The notes under the pieces: generated by a model
The model's input: only the letters and a program-made list of their open reading frames with translations
Told to the model about the DNA's origin: nothing
Database searches by the model: none
Assembly: GCA_023392205.1 (NCBI GenBank)
Contig: JAEVZN010000507.1
Location: 1 to 6,303 of the forward strand
Source of the DNA: Pseudomonadota bacterium
GTDB lineage: Bacteria; Pseudomonadota; Alphaproteobacteria; Rhizobiales; Xanthobacteraceae
Direction of reading: 5' to 3'
DNA: 6,303 nt
Part shown: positions 5,894-6,303 of the stretch, piece by piece
Numbering within the stretch: position 1 is the stretch's first letter
Layout: every line of letters starts with the position of its first letter
Made by a program: the position numbers and the translations under genes

Positions 5894-6303
5894 ATGACAG
5901 CGACCATTCAGCAGGGCGAGCAACTGGAAACGCTCGAAGTCGATTCCGCGCGCGCCGGCGGACGGCTCGACCGTGTGCTGGCAGAAGGGCTGCCAGCCCT
6001 CTCCCGCACGCGCCTGAAAGCCCTCATCCTCGCCGGCGCCGTCACCGCGGGTACCCGCCGGCTCGACGATCCCGGCTACAAGGTGAAGGCTGGCGAAATA
6101 CTGAGTGTGCTGGTGCCGCCGCCCGAACCGGCGGAGCCGGAAGGCGAGGCCATCCCCCTCACCGTCCTCTATGAGGACGACCAGCTGATCGTCATCGACA
6201 AGCCGGCCGGCCTCGTCGTGCATCCGGCCGCCGGCCACCAGACCGGGACGCTGGTCAATGCCCTGATCGCCCATTGCGGGGATTCGCTGTCCGGGATCGG
6301 CGG
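5894..6303 (+). CDS. rluD: RluA/RluD-family 23S rRNA pseudouridine synthase, 5' part
   Basis: The first 136 residues of an RluD-type enzyme, which converts specific uridines of 23S rRNA helix 69 to pseudouridine during 50S assembly. Residues 20-75 form an S4 RNA-binding domain (GGRLDRVLAE..., LSRTRLKALILAGAV). The catalytic domain begins at about 90 with VLYEDDQLIVIDKPAGLVVHPAAG, the conserved motif I region of the RluA family, followed by GTLVNALIAHCG and SGIGG. The catalytic-aspartate motif (usually HRLDxxTSG) lies beyond the window edge, so the gene is truncated by the window and not by mutation. The ATG at 5894 fits the family N-terminus, though no clear Shine-Dalgarno site precedes it. 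RluD is favoured over other RluA paralogues because of the S4 domain and this start of motif I. In many alphaproteobacteria rpoH follows this gene, which could be checked downstream. Confidence 0.92.
   Translation, partial: MTATIQQGEQLETLEVDSARAGGRLDRVLAEGLPALSRTRLKALILAGAVTAGTRRLDDPGYKVKAGEILSVLVPPPEPAEPEGEAIPLTVLYEDDQLIVIDKPAGLVVHPAAGHQTGTLVNALIAHCGDSLSGIG

Noticed and set aside
5759..6274. 171-residue open frame on the minus strand opposite rluD
   Set aside because: It is the shadow of the pseudouridine synthase coding sequence, whose S4 and motif I regions are clear on the plus strand.
1..6303. CRISPR array, insertion sequence or prophage signature
   Set aside because: No regularly spaced repeats, transposase, integrase or terminal inverted repeats with target duplications were seen; the tRNA gene shows no flanking integrase in the window.

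Overview
This is a high-GC stretch whose gene content fits an alphaproteobacterium, most likely Hyphomicrobiales (Rhizobiales, Bradyrhizobium-like). The inference rests on codon bias towards G/C third positions, a TctA/TctB pair of the type abundant in that group, an M48 peptidase next to a YjgN/DUF898 membrane protein, and a small single-span membrane protein divergent from an RluA/RluD pseudouridine synthase. No mobile element, CRISPR array or phage gene is visible, and every recognised gene appears intact except the last, which is cut by the window edge.

Left part (1-2488), all on the minus strand. A tRNA-Glu(CTC) with encoded CCA (14-88) has a plausible promoter just upstream. Beyond it lies a two-gene unit transcribed towards the tRNA: a six-span YjgN/DUF898 membrane protein (1346-2488), then a membrane-anchored M48 zinc metallopeptidase (211-1362). 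The peptidase start codon overlaps the end of the YjgN gene by 17 bases, so the two are probably translationally coupled and may work together at the inner membrane.

Middle part (2489-4834). A 385-base gene-free region separates the divergent yjgN and tctB genes and carries two interleaved inverted repeats. On the plus strand follow tctB (2874-3323) and tctA (3323-4834), the small and large membrane subunits of a tripartite tricarboxylate transporter, joined by a TGATG stop/start overlap. No TctC solute-binding protein is encoded in the window, so the pair must use one encoded elsewhere or outside the window.

Right part (4835-6303). A strong hairpin lies between tctA and a convergent 58-residue zinc-ribbon protein (minus, 4873-5049), which has a very good ribosome binding site and an AT-rich, dyad-containing upstream region. 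Next on the minus strand is a 117-residue single-span membrane protein (5277-5630) followed by its own hairpin terminator candidate. Divergent from it, the 5' part of an RluD-type 23S rRNA pseudouridine synthase (5894-end) runs off the window. The region looks like ordinary chromosome. The points most worth following are the M48-YjgN couple, the tctBA pair without tctC, and the uncharacterised small zinc-ribbon gene.
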